15,700 bases of DNA from Bacillota bacterium (lineage in GTDB: Bacteria > Bacillota > Clostridia > Acetivibrionales > DSM-1351), in assembly GCA_023460955.1 (NCBI GenBank), contig JAEWOH010000003.1:1-15700 (forward strand). Reading direction: 5' to 3'. The position numbers and the translations under genes are program-made. Position 1 is the first letter of the stretch, and every line of letters begins with the position of its first letter. The notes under the pieces were generated by a model that did no database searches, had not been told where the DNA came from, and saw only the letters and a list, made by a program, of their open reading frames with translations. This document shows, in pieces, positions 1 to 7,141 of the stretch.

Positions 1-72
1 ATTCTATTGAGAGGCAGCCTTCTTTTTGTCCCCAAAAAGTAAAAGCAGCCTCCAAAGAAGCTGCTCTTAGTG

Positions 73-78
73 TATAAT
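73..78 (+). promoter_or_regulatory. -10 box placed against the transposase start codon
   Basis: TATAAT lies 6 nt before the ATG at 85. Transcription would therefore begin at or next to the start codon, and no ribosome binding site fits in the gap. No good -35 hexamer is seen 17 nt upstream. A hairpin (AGCAGC 44-49 with GCTGCT 60-65) occupies that position instead. Confidence 0.4.
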
Positions 79-84
79 TGAGTT

Positions 85-1689
85 ATGCGAAAACAATTAA
101 CACAAAAGGATTATACACAAAATAACATAAGTTATCAACTTGTATTACCACTAAATATTGAATTTTTAATACCTAAAGATGATCCAGTGAGACTGCTAAG
201 CCAAATAATGGAGGAATTAGACTATTCAGAGTTGAAAAAAGGCTACTCTTCAAAAGGAAGAAATCCGGTTGTTTCACCTAAAACACTTTGTCAGGTATTA
301 GTTTATGCATATATGAATAATATTTACACAAGCCGCATGATAGAAAAAGCTTGCAGACGAGATTTAAACTTCATGTGGCTGTTACAGGGACAGAAAGCAC
401 CTGATCACAACACAATATCCAGATTTAGAACTGAGAGAATTCAAGGATTTGTCAATGGACTCTTAAATCAGATTGTAGTGAACCTGAGCGAACTTGGAGA
501 AGTGAAATTTGATAACGTATTTGTTGACGGCACAAAAATTGAGGCCAATGCTAATAAGTACAGTTTCGTATGGAAAAAGGCTGTTAGTAAAAATGAACTA
601 AAGCTAAAAGAAAACATCAAAAGCTTTGTTCAGTTAATAAATAAAGAATTTCAGTTTAACTACATAGTATCAGATGATATCAACATATTAACTCTACTTA
701 AGGATATATCAGATAATTTACTTCAGCTAAAGTCTGAGCTAAACATTGAATTTGTTCATGGAATTGGGAAAAGAAAGACATGCCTTCAAAAAGCATATGA
801 GAAAGCAGAGGACTTTCTTTTAAGACAATCCAAATACAATGAATACAATAAAACTTTTAATGGTAGAAACAGTTTTTCAAAGACAGATAAAGATGCTACC
901 TTTATGCATATGAAGGAAGATCATATGAGAAATTCGCAGCTGAAACCAGGATATAATGTACAAATTGGAGTAGAAAGCGAATACATAGTAGGTGTTGATA
1001 TTTCTTCTGAGAGATCTGACCAGCTCACATTAATCCCATTCCTTGAAAAGCTTGATAAAAGCCTTCCGCAGAGATTTAAAAATGTAGTAGCAGATGCAGG
1101 TTACGAAAGTGAAGAAAATTATGTATATCTAAATGAACAAAATCAAAATGCATATATAAAACCTCAGATATATGAAGGAATGCAAAAAAACCGCTTTAAG
1201 AGAGACATAAGTAAAAGAGAAAATATGTTATACGATGAAATAAATGATCAATACATTTGCCATAACGGTAAAACCCTTAAGAATATTGGCTGGAGAACAA
1301 GAAAATCGGCCTCTGGGTATAAGGCTGAGGTTACAATATATGAATGTGAAAGCTGTGAAGGATGTCAGTTCAAAGAGAAATGCTCAAAAGCTACTGGAAA
1401 CCGCAAGTTGAATGTTTCTAAAACGTTTCTCAAAATGAGAGAGGAATCTCTAAAAAACATAACAACACCGCAAGGTATTCTCTTAAGAATGAACCGTTCA
1501 ATTCAAGTAGAAGGGGCATTTGGAGTTTTAAAAGAAGATTATGGTTTCAGAAAATTTCTTACCCGAGGAAAAAAGAATGTAGAAACCGAATTTATTCTCC
1601 TAAGCATAGGGTATAACATAAACAAACTTCATTCAAAAATCCAAAACGGAAAATGCGGACAATCCCTTTATCAAAAAGAAATCGCCTAA
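85..1689 (+). CDS. IS1182-family DDE transposase
   Basis: This 534-residue protein cuts and rejoins the ends of the IS. The N-terminal third (about 15-120) is the DUF772-type transposase domain, including the stretch around PDHNTISRFRTER. The DDE catalytic residues appear to be Asp148 (FVDGTKIEANANKY), Asp337 (VVADAGYES) and Glu476 (IQVEGAFGVLKEDYGFRKF). A Cys cluster (421, 424, 427, 433) sits between the second Asp and the Glu, as is usual in this family. The length is normal for IS1182 members and no frameshift is seen, so the gene may be active. There is no Shine-Dalgarno sequence before the ATG. A TATAAT box at 73-78 lies only 6 nt upstream of it, so the mRNA may be leaderless. A weak terminator follows at 1702-1723. 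Confidence 0.95.
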   Translation: MRKQLTQKDYTQNNISYQLVLPLNIEFLIPKDDPVRLLSQIMEELDYSELKKGYSSKGRNPVVSPKTLCQVLVYAYMNNIYTSRMIEKACRRDLNFMWLLQGQKAPDHNTISRFRTERIQGFVNGLLNQIVVNLSELGEVKFDNVFVDGTKIEANANKYSFVWKKAVSKNELKLKENIKSFVQLINKEFQFNYIVSDDINILTLLKDISDNLLQLKSELNIEFVHGIGKRKTCLQKAYEKAEDFLLRQSKYNEYNKTFNGRNSFSKTDKDATFMHMKEDHMRNSQLKPGYNVQIGVESEYIVGVDISSERSDQLTLIPFLEKLDKSLPQRFKNVVADAGYESEENYVYLNEQNQNAYIKPQIYEGMQKNRFKRDISKRENMLYDEINDQYICHNGKTLKNIGWRTRKSASGYKAEVTIYECESCEGCQFKEKCSKATGNRKLNVSKTFLKMREESLKNITTPQGILLRMNRSIQVEGAFGVLKEDYGFRKFLTRGKKNVETEFILLSIGYNINKLHSKIQNGKCGQSLYQKEIA

Positions 1690-1701
1690 CAAAACTATTC
1701 T

Positions 1702-1723
1702 AGGTTAGGTCTTAACCTTTTTT
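1702..1723 (+). terminator. Transposase terminator (weak)
   Basis: A 6-bp stem (AGGTTA 1702-1707 with TAACCT 1713-1718) with a 5-nt loop is followed by a T run. It lies 12 nt after the transposase stop codon. Confidence 0.5.
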
Positions 1724-1892
1724 GTCATGCCCGAAAAATCTGAATGCCCGATAAAAGTTAATAATCATAGCCATTTTAACTCTAAAAAAAAGAAAAAAGG
1801 AGAGCTGCCTCTCAATAATGCTGTTTAAAACATTATTTTTGAGACAGCCCCTTTTGCTTTATGGAGTTTGGACAAACTTCAGTTTTTATAAG

Positions 1893-1928
1893 TTAATTAA
1901 AGCATTGGGGGGCCAATATTTTAATTAA
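1893..1928. repeat. Imperfect palindrome at the 3' end of hcp
   Basis: The arms TTAATTAAAGCATTGG (1893-1908) and CCAATATTTTAATTAA (1913-1928) pair at 14 of 16 positions around a GGGG loop. The palindrome lies between the IS end and the hcp stop codon. In hcp mRNA it would form a long stem, but no T run follows, so it is more likely a 3' stabilising hairpin or weak terminator than a classic one. Confidence 0.45.
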
Positions 1929-1932
1929 TTGC

Positions 1933-3495
1933 TTAACCAAGTATTTTTTTAAGATCAGCATCCGGAGTTGATACAGGACTGATATTAAAGTTCTCAACCA
2001 AAATATTCAGCACATTGGGAGAGATGAAGGCAGGTAATGTAGGTCCGAGATAAATGTTCTTAATTCCCAGTGAAAGTAAGGTAAGAAGAATACATACCGC
2101 CTTCTGTTCGTACCATGAAAGAACAAGAGATAAGGGTAATTCGTTTATATCACACTCAAAAGCTCCGGCAAGGGCAGCTGCAACCTGTATAGCGCTGTAT
2201 GCATCATTACACTGACCCATATCCATTATTCTTGGGAGTCCTCCGATTTCACCGATATCTAGGTCATTAAATCGGAATTTACCGCAAGCCAGCGTCAAAA
2301 TCACAGTATCTTTAGGAGTTTTTTGAACAAATTCGGTATAGTAGTTTCTGCCTACCTTTGCTCCATCACATCCTCCTACAAGGAAGAAATGTTTAATTGC
2401 ACCTGCTTTTACAGCTTCAATTACCTTATCCGCAACCGACAGAACGGTACCTCTTGCAAAACCGGTTGTTACTGTATCGCCACCGTTAATACCTGTCATT
2501 CTCACATCTTCAGCATATCCGCCCAATTCAAGTGCTTTATTTATAACAGGTGTAAAATCTTTATTCTCATCAATATGAACCATTTCAGGGTATGCTACAA
2601 CTTCAGTCGTAAATACTCTATCGTGATAGCTTGGCTTTGTAGGCATTAAGCAGTTTGTAGTAAATAATACTGCTCCGGGAATATTATCAAATTCCTTCTG
2701 CTGATTCTGCCATGCTGTTCCGAAATTACCCTTTAAGTGTGGATATGCTTTAAGCTTAGGGTAAGCGTGTGCAGGAAGCATTTCACCATGTGTATATATG
2801 TTAATTCCCTTATCCTTTGTCTGTTCCAGGAGCAAGTATAAATCATAGAGGTCGTGACCAGAGATCACAATAAAAGGTCCTTTTTCCACTGTCAGGGGAA
2901 CTTTTGTTGGAACCGGAGTGCCGTAAGTTTCAGTATTTGCCTGATCCAACAGAGCCATGCAATTAAGATTTACCTTACCTGTTTCCATAACCAATGGAAG
3001 TAGTTCATCTGTCTTTAGGTCTTCCCCGATCGCTCTGAGTGCCTTATAGAAAAAGTCGTTTACTTCCTCGTCATTGTACCCCAGGACTGATGCATGATAA
3101 GCATATGCTGCCATACCTCTGATACCAAAAAGAATAAGTGATTTCAAGGAACGAATATCTTCATTGTCATTCCAAAGCTTCTGCATGTCATAATTAGCCT
3201 CAAAAGCCGAACCCAGCTGTGCCTTTTGCTTTTCTATATTTGCAATTTGCCTTTTAATAGAAGCATTATCAAAGCTTACATTTGTAATAGTGGTAAACAA
3301 GCCTTCTATTACTGCGTTATGAGTCTCAGCTGTAGGCTGGCCCTTTGCCGCTGCTTTTGCAAGCCCTATTAAAGCACCTGTTAAATCATCCTGATAATTG
3401 GATGTATCGGCCTTTTTACCACATACACCTGCAGCTCCGGTACAGCCTTTACCACCTGCAGTTTGTTCACATTGAAAACAAAACATTTCTGACAT
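1933..3495 (-). CDS. hcp: Hybrid cluster protein (hydroxylamine reductase / NO-detoxifying Hcp)
   Basis: This 520-residue Fe-S protein of the cytoplasm reduces hydroxylamine in vitro; in other bacteria Hcp is tied to nitric oxide and nitrosative stress. The N-terminal cluster ligands are Cys6, Cys9, Cys18 and Cys25, the close-spaced arrangement of anaerobes. Likely hybrid-cluster ligands are visible in order: His214 (SGHDLYDLY), Glu238 (HGEMLPAH), Cys282 (TTNCLMP), Cys376 (GGCDGA), Cys404 (LACGKFRF), Cys429 (MGQCNDAYSA), Glu463 and Lys465 (WYEQKAV). The start at 3495 is chosen because GAGGAGG lies 9 nt upstream. An in-frame ATG 18 nt earlier overlaps that site and would have no ribosome binding site of its own. 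The gene is divergent from a Crp/Fnr-type regulator, a common pairing for hcp. The spacing Cys18-X6-Cys25 is one residue longer than the usual X5. Confidence 0.95.
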   Translation of the reverse strand: MSEMFCFQCEQTAGGKGCTGAAGVCGKKADTSNYQDDLTGALIGLAKAAAKGQPTAETHNAVIEGLFTTITNVSFDNASIKRQIANIEKQKAQLGSAFEANYDMQKLWNDNEDIRSLKSLILFGIRGMAAYAYHASVLGYNDEEVNDFFYKALRAIGEDLKTDELLPLVMETGKVNLNCMALLDQANTETYGTPVPTKVPLTVEKGPFIVISGHDLYDLYLLLEQTKDKGINIYTHGEMLPAHAYPKLKAYPHLKGNFGTAWQNQQKEFDNIPGAVLFTTNCLMPTKPSYHDRVFTTEVVAYPEMVHIDENKDFTPVINKALELGGYAEDVRMTGINGGDTVTTGFARGTVLSVADKVIEAVKAGAIKHFFLVGGCDGAKVGRNYYTEFVQKTPKDTVILTLACGKFRFNDLDIGEIGGLPRIMDMGQCNDAYSAIQVAAALAGAFECDINELPLSLVLSWYEQKAVCILLTLLSLGIKNIYLGPTLPAFISPNVLNILVENFNISPVSTPDADLKKILG

Positions 3496-3611
3496 ACAAT
3501 ATTGCCTCCTCATATTTAAATTAATTTCTTAGTTAGGTTATTTTAAACTTTTAATGTCTGCGTTTATAAAGATTGTTGTATCTACTCACCTTTTCTAGTA
3601 GGTGTTTACAA

Positions 3612-3640
3612 TTGACTTTATGTGCTTATTGTACTAGACT
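3612..3640 (+). promoter_or_regulatory. Probable sigma-A promoter of the Crp/Fnr gene
   Basis: TTGACT (3612-3617) and TAGACT (3635-3640) are separated by 17 nt. Transcription would start near 3647, about 35 nt before the ATG. Confidence 0.45.
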
Positions 3641-3655
3641 AAAAGCATAATATCG

Positions 3656-3669
3656 GTTGCATTTGCAAC
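3656..3669. promoter_or_regulatory. Perfect inverted repeat, candidate operator of the Crp/Fnr regulator
   Basis: GTTGCA-TT-TGCAAC is a perfect 6-2-6 inverted repeat. It lies between the predicted transcription start and the ribosome binding site (AAGGAG) of the regulator gene, a position that suits autorepression. A degenerate half-site GTTGTA lies at 3575-3580, next to a TATAAA (3568-3563, minus strand) that could be the hcp -10 box. Confidence 0.5.
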
Positions 3670-3681
3670 AAGGAGAAAAAA

Positions 3682-4359
3682 ATGCAAAAATATTTTAAGC
3701 TTCTAAAAAAAGTTACTATTTTTGAAAATATTGATGAAAGTCAATTAAGTAATTTACTTGGCTGTCTTGGAGCAAAAGTCCAGATTTATTCAAAGAACGA
3801 TATTATCTTTCTGGCTGACAGCAAAATCGCTTCTGTAGGAATAATCCTTTCAGGATCGGCTCAGATTGTTAAAGAGGATGTAATGGGCAACAGAACTATA
3901 ATGTCTGAATTAGCCGAGGGTGATATGTTTGGAGAAGCCTTTGCCTGTGCAGGTGTCGAAAAAATACCTGTTACAGTACTAACAACCACGGGCTGCGACG
4001 TTTTGTTTATTCAGTTCAACAGGATAGTCACCACCTGCAGCAGCTCCTGCGGTTTTCACACAACCCTGATTAAAAACATGCTCCAGCTTATAGCACATAA
4101 AAACATTTTACTCAATAACAGAATGGATATTCTGTCCCAGCGGACAACCCGTGAAAAACTCATAACGTATCTTTCAACTATTATGAAGAAATCCGGCAAA
4201 AGCAAATTTAAAATACCCTTTACACGTGATGAACTGGCTGATTTTCTTTGCGTAAACAGAAGTGCCTTATCCAGAGAGCTTAGCAGTATGCGCGAAGAAA
4301 ACCTGCTCACATTTCATAAAAATGAATTTGAGATAAATACTTCATATTTTACAAATTAA
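3682..4359 (+). CDS. Crp/Fnr-family transcription regulator, probably controlling hcp
   Basis: This 225-residue protein has a cyclic-nucleotide-binding-like sensor domain at about 15-125, including SVGIILSGSAQIV and LAEGDMFGEAFACAG. A C-terminal winged helix-turn-helix follows at about 150-215, with recognition region DELADFLCVNRSALSRELSS. Divergent pairing with hcp resembles the HcpR regulators that respond to nitrosative stress. Six cysteines (28, 89, 105, 119, 123, 190) are present, including CSSSC at 119-123. They do not form the N-terminal Fnr cluster motif, so the signal (haem/NO, redox or other) is open. AAGGAG precedes the ATG. The HcpR identity is inferred from context and is not certain. 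Confidence 0.85.
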   Translation: MQKYFKLLKKVTIFENIDESQLSNLLGCLGAKVQIYSKNDIIFLADSKIASVGIILSGSAQIVKEDVMGNRTIMSELAEGDMFGEAFACAGVEKIPVTVLTTTGCDVLFIQFNRIVTTCSSSCGFHTTLIKNMLQLIAHKNILLNNRMDILSQRTTREKLITYLSTIMKKSGKSKFKIPFTRDELADFLCVNRSALSRELSSMREENLLTFHKNEFEINTSYFTN

Positions 4360-4403
4360 AATATTACCTTCACCTTCATCAAGCATTAACTGAAGATTAA
4401 TAG

Positions 4404-4426
4404 CCGGCTTAATTGTTTTAAGCTGG
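4404..4426. promoter_or_regulatory. Inverted repeat overlapping the -35 box of the SPFH gene
   Basis: CCGGCTTAA (4404-4412) and TTAAGCTGG (4418-4426) pair with one G-T wobble around a 5-nt loop. The repeat covers the -35 hexamer at 4413-4418, so it could be an operator. It could also be a weak terminator for the preceding gene, although no T run follows. Confidence 0.35.
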
Positions 4427-4441
4427 TATTTATGATATAAT
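4413..4441 (+). promoter_or_regulatory. Strong extended -10 promoter of the SPFH gene
   Basis: TTGTTT (4413-4418), a 17-nt spacer and TATAAT (4436-4441), with TG one base before the -10 box. Transcription should start near 4448, about 23 nt before the start codon. Confidence 0.65.
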
Positions 4442-4470
4442 TTGAGCAAAATAGGTTTGAGGTGCATAAT

Positions 4471-5598
4471 ATGGCTATTATAGATAGAGTGAAGTTTGAT
4501 GGCCTGAGAACCAGGGACTGGATCGTATATAAACATCCTGCTGAAGATCTTGTATACGGAACGCAGCTTATTGTCGGTGAAGGTCAGGCAGCAGTATTTG
4601 TAAAGGGCGGACAAGTGTGTGATGTGTTTTATTCAGGTACATATACCTTGGACGCAAAGAATCTTCCAATACTTAAATCAATCGTCAATCTGCCTTTTGG
4701 AGGCAAAACACCTTTCAGCGCTGAAATATTCTTTTTGAACACTACGACAAAGCTTGATATGTATTGGGGAACCTCTGATCCAATACAGATTATTGATCCG
4801 AAATACTATACAAAATTGAGAGTAAGAGCATTCGGACAATTAGGGCTGAGAATTAACGATTATATCAAATTCTTTACCGAGCTTATCGGAGTAGTCGGCC
4901 CCTCCGAAATAGTAAAATACAACGTTATTATGGAATACTTTAAGGGTATTCTTGTTCAAAAGATTAAAACCATAATAGCTAGCATAATTATTAATGAAAA
5001 GATTTCTGCACTTGAAATAACAGCTAAACTAGACGCAATATCTCATCTTGCCAAGGACAAAATCTCTTCAGAGTTTGGAAAATATGGCTTAAACATTGTA
5101 AATTTCTTTATTAAGTCAATTAACTTTCCTGACGAAGATTTTGAAGAAATCAATGATATCCTCAAAAATCGTGCAGAGTTTGAAATAATGGGGGATAATC
5201 GCTATGTAACCAAACGGTCGTTTGATGTTTATGACCATGCAGCATCAAACGACACCGGTATAACAGCTGCTTTTGTAACAGGAGCAGTAGGTGCGGGTAT
5301 CGGGAAGCCGCTTGCAGCCGAAATGCCATCAGTGATAAATACTAAAGCAGTATTAGAAAATGCTGCGACTAAATGTCCTGCCTGTGGTACTGATAACTCT
5401 GCCAAATCAAAATTTTGCTGTGAGTGCGGTAGTACTCTCGCAATTCAAAAATCTTGTTCTGCCTGTGGAGCATCGGTTTCGGGAAGTTCCAAATTCTGTC
5501 CGGAATGCGGAACTCAGTTAGGCACCAAGACCTGTCAGTGTGGAGCTGAAATCCCGGCAGGCTCAAAATTTTGTCCTGAATGTGGTAAAAAGTTTTAG
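4471..5598 (+). CDS. SPFH-domain protein with C-terminal zinc ribbons (YdjI/COG4260-like)
   Basis: This 375-residue protein has an SPFH (stomatin/prohibitin-like) domain at about 20-240 and no membrane segment, so it is probably cytoplasmic. The C-terminal 74 residues, from 302, hold three zinc-ribbon units: CPACG..CCECG, CSACG..CPECG and CQCG..CPECG. The first half of the last unit is CxC rather than CxxC. This layout matches the family of Bacillus subtilis YdjI, which works with PspA at the membrane under envelope stress; that role is transferred from the family. The ATG at 4471 is preferred because GAGGTG lies 6 nt upstream; an in-frame GTG at 4462 overlaps that site. It is probably co-transcribed with the TM2 gene 72 nt downstream. 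Confidence 0.85.
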   Translation: MAIIDRVKFDGLRTRDWIVYKHPAEDLVYGTQLIVGEGQAAVFVKGGQVCDVFYSGTYTLDAKNLPILKSIVNLPFGGKTPFSAEIFFLNTTTKLDMYWGTSDPIQIIDPKYYTKLRVRAFGQLGLRINDYIKFFTELIGVVGPSEIVKYNVIMEYFKGILVQKIKTIIASIIINEKISALEITAKLDAISHLAKDKISSEFGKYGLNIVNFFIKSINFPDEDFEEINDILKNRAEFEIMGDNRYVTKRSFDVYDHAASNDTGITAAFVTGAVGAGIGKPLAAEMPSVINTKAVLENAATKCPACGTDNSAKSKFCCECGSTLAIQKSCSACGASVSGSSKFCPECGTQLGTKTCQCGAEIPAGSKFCPECGKKF

Positions 5599-5629
5599 TT
5601 TCTTCTATAATATTAATAGTGCGTATAAC

Positions 5630-5641
5630 GAATTCGAATTC
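5630..5641. repeat. Perfect 12-bp palindrome between the SPFH and TM2 genes
   Basis: GAATTCGAATTC reads identically on both strands and lies 30 nt before the TM2 start codon. It is a possible protein-binding site; nothing else supports a function. Confidence 0.25.
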
Positions 5642-5670
5642 AAATCATAATAAATGTTAGGGGTTATAAT

Positions 5671-6153
5671 ATGTCAGATAACATCTGTCCACAATGTGGT
5701 GCTCCAAATGCACCCGAATCCAGAGAATGCAAATATTGCGGTGAAGTTCTTGCGGTAAAGGCACAAGCAGCCCAGCAAGGCTTTCAGAGGCCTTCAGGTC
5801 AGCAGCCTCCTTATAATGAGCCCCACCAGCAAAATCAAAACCAGCAACAATATCAACAAAGAGTTTACCCAAATCAGGGTGCGCACCCAAACTTCCAGTA
5901 TCAGCAGATGATTAATGAGGGTATTAGTCCTGCCTGGCCAATAAAGAGCAAGATTGCTGCCGGCCTTTTGGGAATTTTTCTCGGAGGTCTTGGTATACAC
6001 AAGTTCTACATGGGAAAAGTAGGAATGGGTGTTTTATATTTATTGTTCTGCTGGACCGGTATTCCTGCTTTTATAGGTTTTATCGAGGGAATCATATATC
6101 TGGCCTCAAATGAACATAATTTCTGTATCAAGCATAGAGTCAGAACAAGATAG
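5671..6153 (+). CDS. Zinc-ribbon / TM2-domain membrane protein
   Basis: This 160-residue protein begins with a small zinc ribbon (CPQC at 6-9, CKYC at 20-23). A Gln/Pro/Asn-rich linker without clear fold follows (about 30-90). It ends with a TM2 domain (about 92-160): two hydrophobic segments joined by the conserved GGLGIHKFYMGK turn. TM2 proteins sit in the cytoplasmic membrane and their molecular role is not settled. The zinc ribbon and the position directly after the SPFH/zinc-ribbon gene suggest that the two products work together at the membrane, with this one as anchor. AGGGG lies 7 nt before the ATG. A strong terminator follows 18 nt after the stop. Confidence 0.88.
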   Translation: MSDNICPQCGAPNAPESRECKYCGEVLAVKAQAAQQGFQRPSGQQPPYNEPHQQNQNQQQYQQRVYPNQGAHPNFQYQQMINEGISPAWPIKSKIAAGLLGIFLGGLGIHKFYMGKVGMGVLYLLFCWTGIPAFIGFIEGIIYLASNEHNFCIKHRVRTR

Positions 6154-6171
6154 TAAACTGCTATAGCACTC

Positions 6172-6203
6172 AAAAACACTTACCGATACCGGTAAGTGTT
6201 TTT
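6172..6203. terminator. Bidirectional rho-independent terminator
   Basis: A perfect 14-bp stem (AAAAACACTTACCG 6172-6185 with its complement 6190-6203) has a 4-nt loop, with a T-rich tract on both strands. It lies between the convergent TM2 gene and the radical SAM gene and can serve both. Confidence 0.93.
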
Positions 6204-6205
6204 AT

Positions 6206-7111
6206 TTAACTCTCGAGTTGCACGATGTATTTCATTTCTTCACTGCTAATATTTCCAACATAAACATTGTTTAGTCTGGTCCTCAGCTGTCGGTAAGCAT
6301 TTTTCATATCTTCTATTTCAGTAGGAGGCCTTTTCATTTTATATCGCGGAAAATACCTTGACACATGAAGAACTATATCTTTATTTACCGAGGCCAGAAA
6401 CTCACCAAGCTTTTCCAGAGTCTCGTGGCTGTTGTTTTCTCCGGGAATAAGTAAAGTTGTTACTTCTATATGACAACCCATCTGATCTGCCAGTCGTATT
6501 GTGTCCTTAACCGGTTCAAGCTTCCCCGCGCAAATACTCTTATAAAATTCCTCGTCCCCTTTAAGGTCAACATTCATAGCATCCACATAAGGAAGCAGCT
6601 GCTTAAGAGGCTCTTCATTTATATATCCATTTGTAACAAGTACTATTTTGTGATCTTGATTCCTGTTTTTAATCTCTTTTGAAACATCATATACGTATTC
6701 ATACCATATGGACGGTTCATTATAGGTAAAAGCCAGTCCAATGCTTTCACTATTGTTAAGGCTAATATCAGCCATTTCATCAGGCTGTACATACTGAGTT
6801 TCAGGGCGATACTGAGATATCGAATAGTTTTGGCAGAAGCTGCATTTGAAGTTACAACCGAAGGTTCCGATTGAAAGAATGTTATCTTCCGGGTAAAAAT
6901 GATAAAGGGGTTTCTTTTTTAGAGGGTCCAATGAAGTAGAAGTTATTTCGCCATAATTCAGAGTGAATAGCTTAAGTTCTCCCCCAGATTCACTGCACTG
7001 TCTTACTCCGCAAAACCCTATATGCTCCCTGGCAATAAGACAGTAGTGCGGGCATAGGACACATCGGATCTTACCTTCTTCAATATGATAAAACATTGCT
7101 TCTTTCTTCAA
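6206..7111 (-). CDS. amrS: AmmeMemoRadiSam system radical SAM enzyme
   Basis: This 301-residue radical SAM protein is of the pyruvate formate-lyase activase-like branch. The SAM-cluster motif CxxxCxxC is at Cys86, Cys90 and Cys93 (GCNFKCSFCQNY). A second Cys set (17, 20, 24, 34) at the N-terminus is typical of this subfamily and may bind metal. The gene starts with TTG at 7111: GGAGG lies 5 nt upstream, whereas the first in-frame ATG, 15 nt further in, is badly spaced. It follows the MEMO-AMMECR1 gene by 30 nt and is clearly in one operon with it. These three domains form the conserved AmmeMemoRadiSam set; as far as I know no reaction has been firmly established, so none is assigned here. The bidirectional terminator at 6172-6203 closes the operon. 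Confidence 0.93.
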   Translation of the reverse strand: MKKEAMFYHIEEGKIRCVLCPHYCLIAREHIGFCGVRQCSESGGELKLFTLNYGEITSTSLDPLKKKPLYHFYPEDNILSIGTFGCNFKCSFCQNYSISQYRPETQYVQPDEMADISLNNSESIGLAFTYNEPSIWYEYVYDVSKEIKNRNQDHKIVLVTNGYINEEPLKQLLPYVDAMNVDLKGDEEFYKSICAGKLEPVKDTIRLADQMGCHIEVTTLLIPGENNSHETLEKLGEFLASVNKDIVLHVSRYFPRYKMKRPPTEIEDMKNAYRQLRTRLNNVYVGNISSEEMKYIVQLES

Positions 7112-7141
7112 GGTAACCTCCTCTTCTCCGGTAACATCGGC

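Larger units (their letters stand above)
1..1851 (+). mobile_element. IS1182-family insertion sequence, left copy (nearly complete)
   Basis: This element contains one intact transposase gene and ends at 1851 with the terminal repeat TTTTGAGACAGCCCC (1837-1851). That repeat is the exact reverse complement of the start of the second copy at 15548-15562. A second inverted pair lies inside the ends: ATTGAGAGGCAGC at 6-18 against its reverse complement at 1804-1816. The window begins 26 bases inside the element, judged from the second copy, so the full element should be about 1877 bp. A hairpin (1814-1820 with 1831-1837) sits just inside the right end. The target-site duplication cannot be checked because the left flank is missing. 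Confidence 0.93.

Noticed and set aside
2323..2649. 108-codon open frame on the plus strand inside hcp
   Set aside because: It lies wholly antisense to a well-conserved enzyme, and its translation is unlike any family.
3496..3513. Upstream in-frame ATG giving hcp six more residues
   Set aside because: The ATG overlaps the GAGGAGG ribosome binding site that serves the ATG at 3495.
4342..4614. 90-codon minus-strand open frame across the SPFH promoter
   Set aside because: It overlaps a strong promoter and the start of a clear gene and has no family features.
5369..5566. Minus-strand open frame opposite the zinc ribbons
   Set aside because: It is a shadow of repeated Cys/Gly codons on the other strand.
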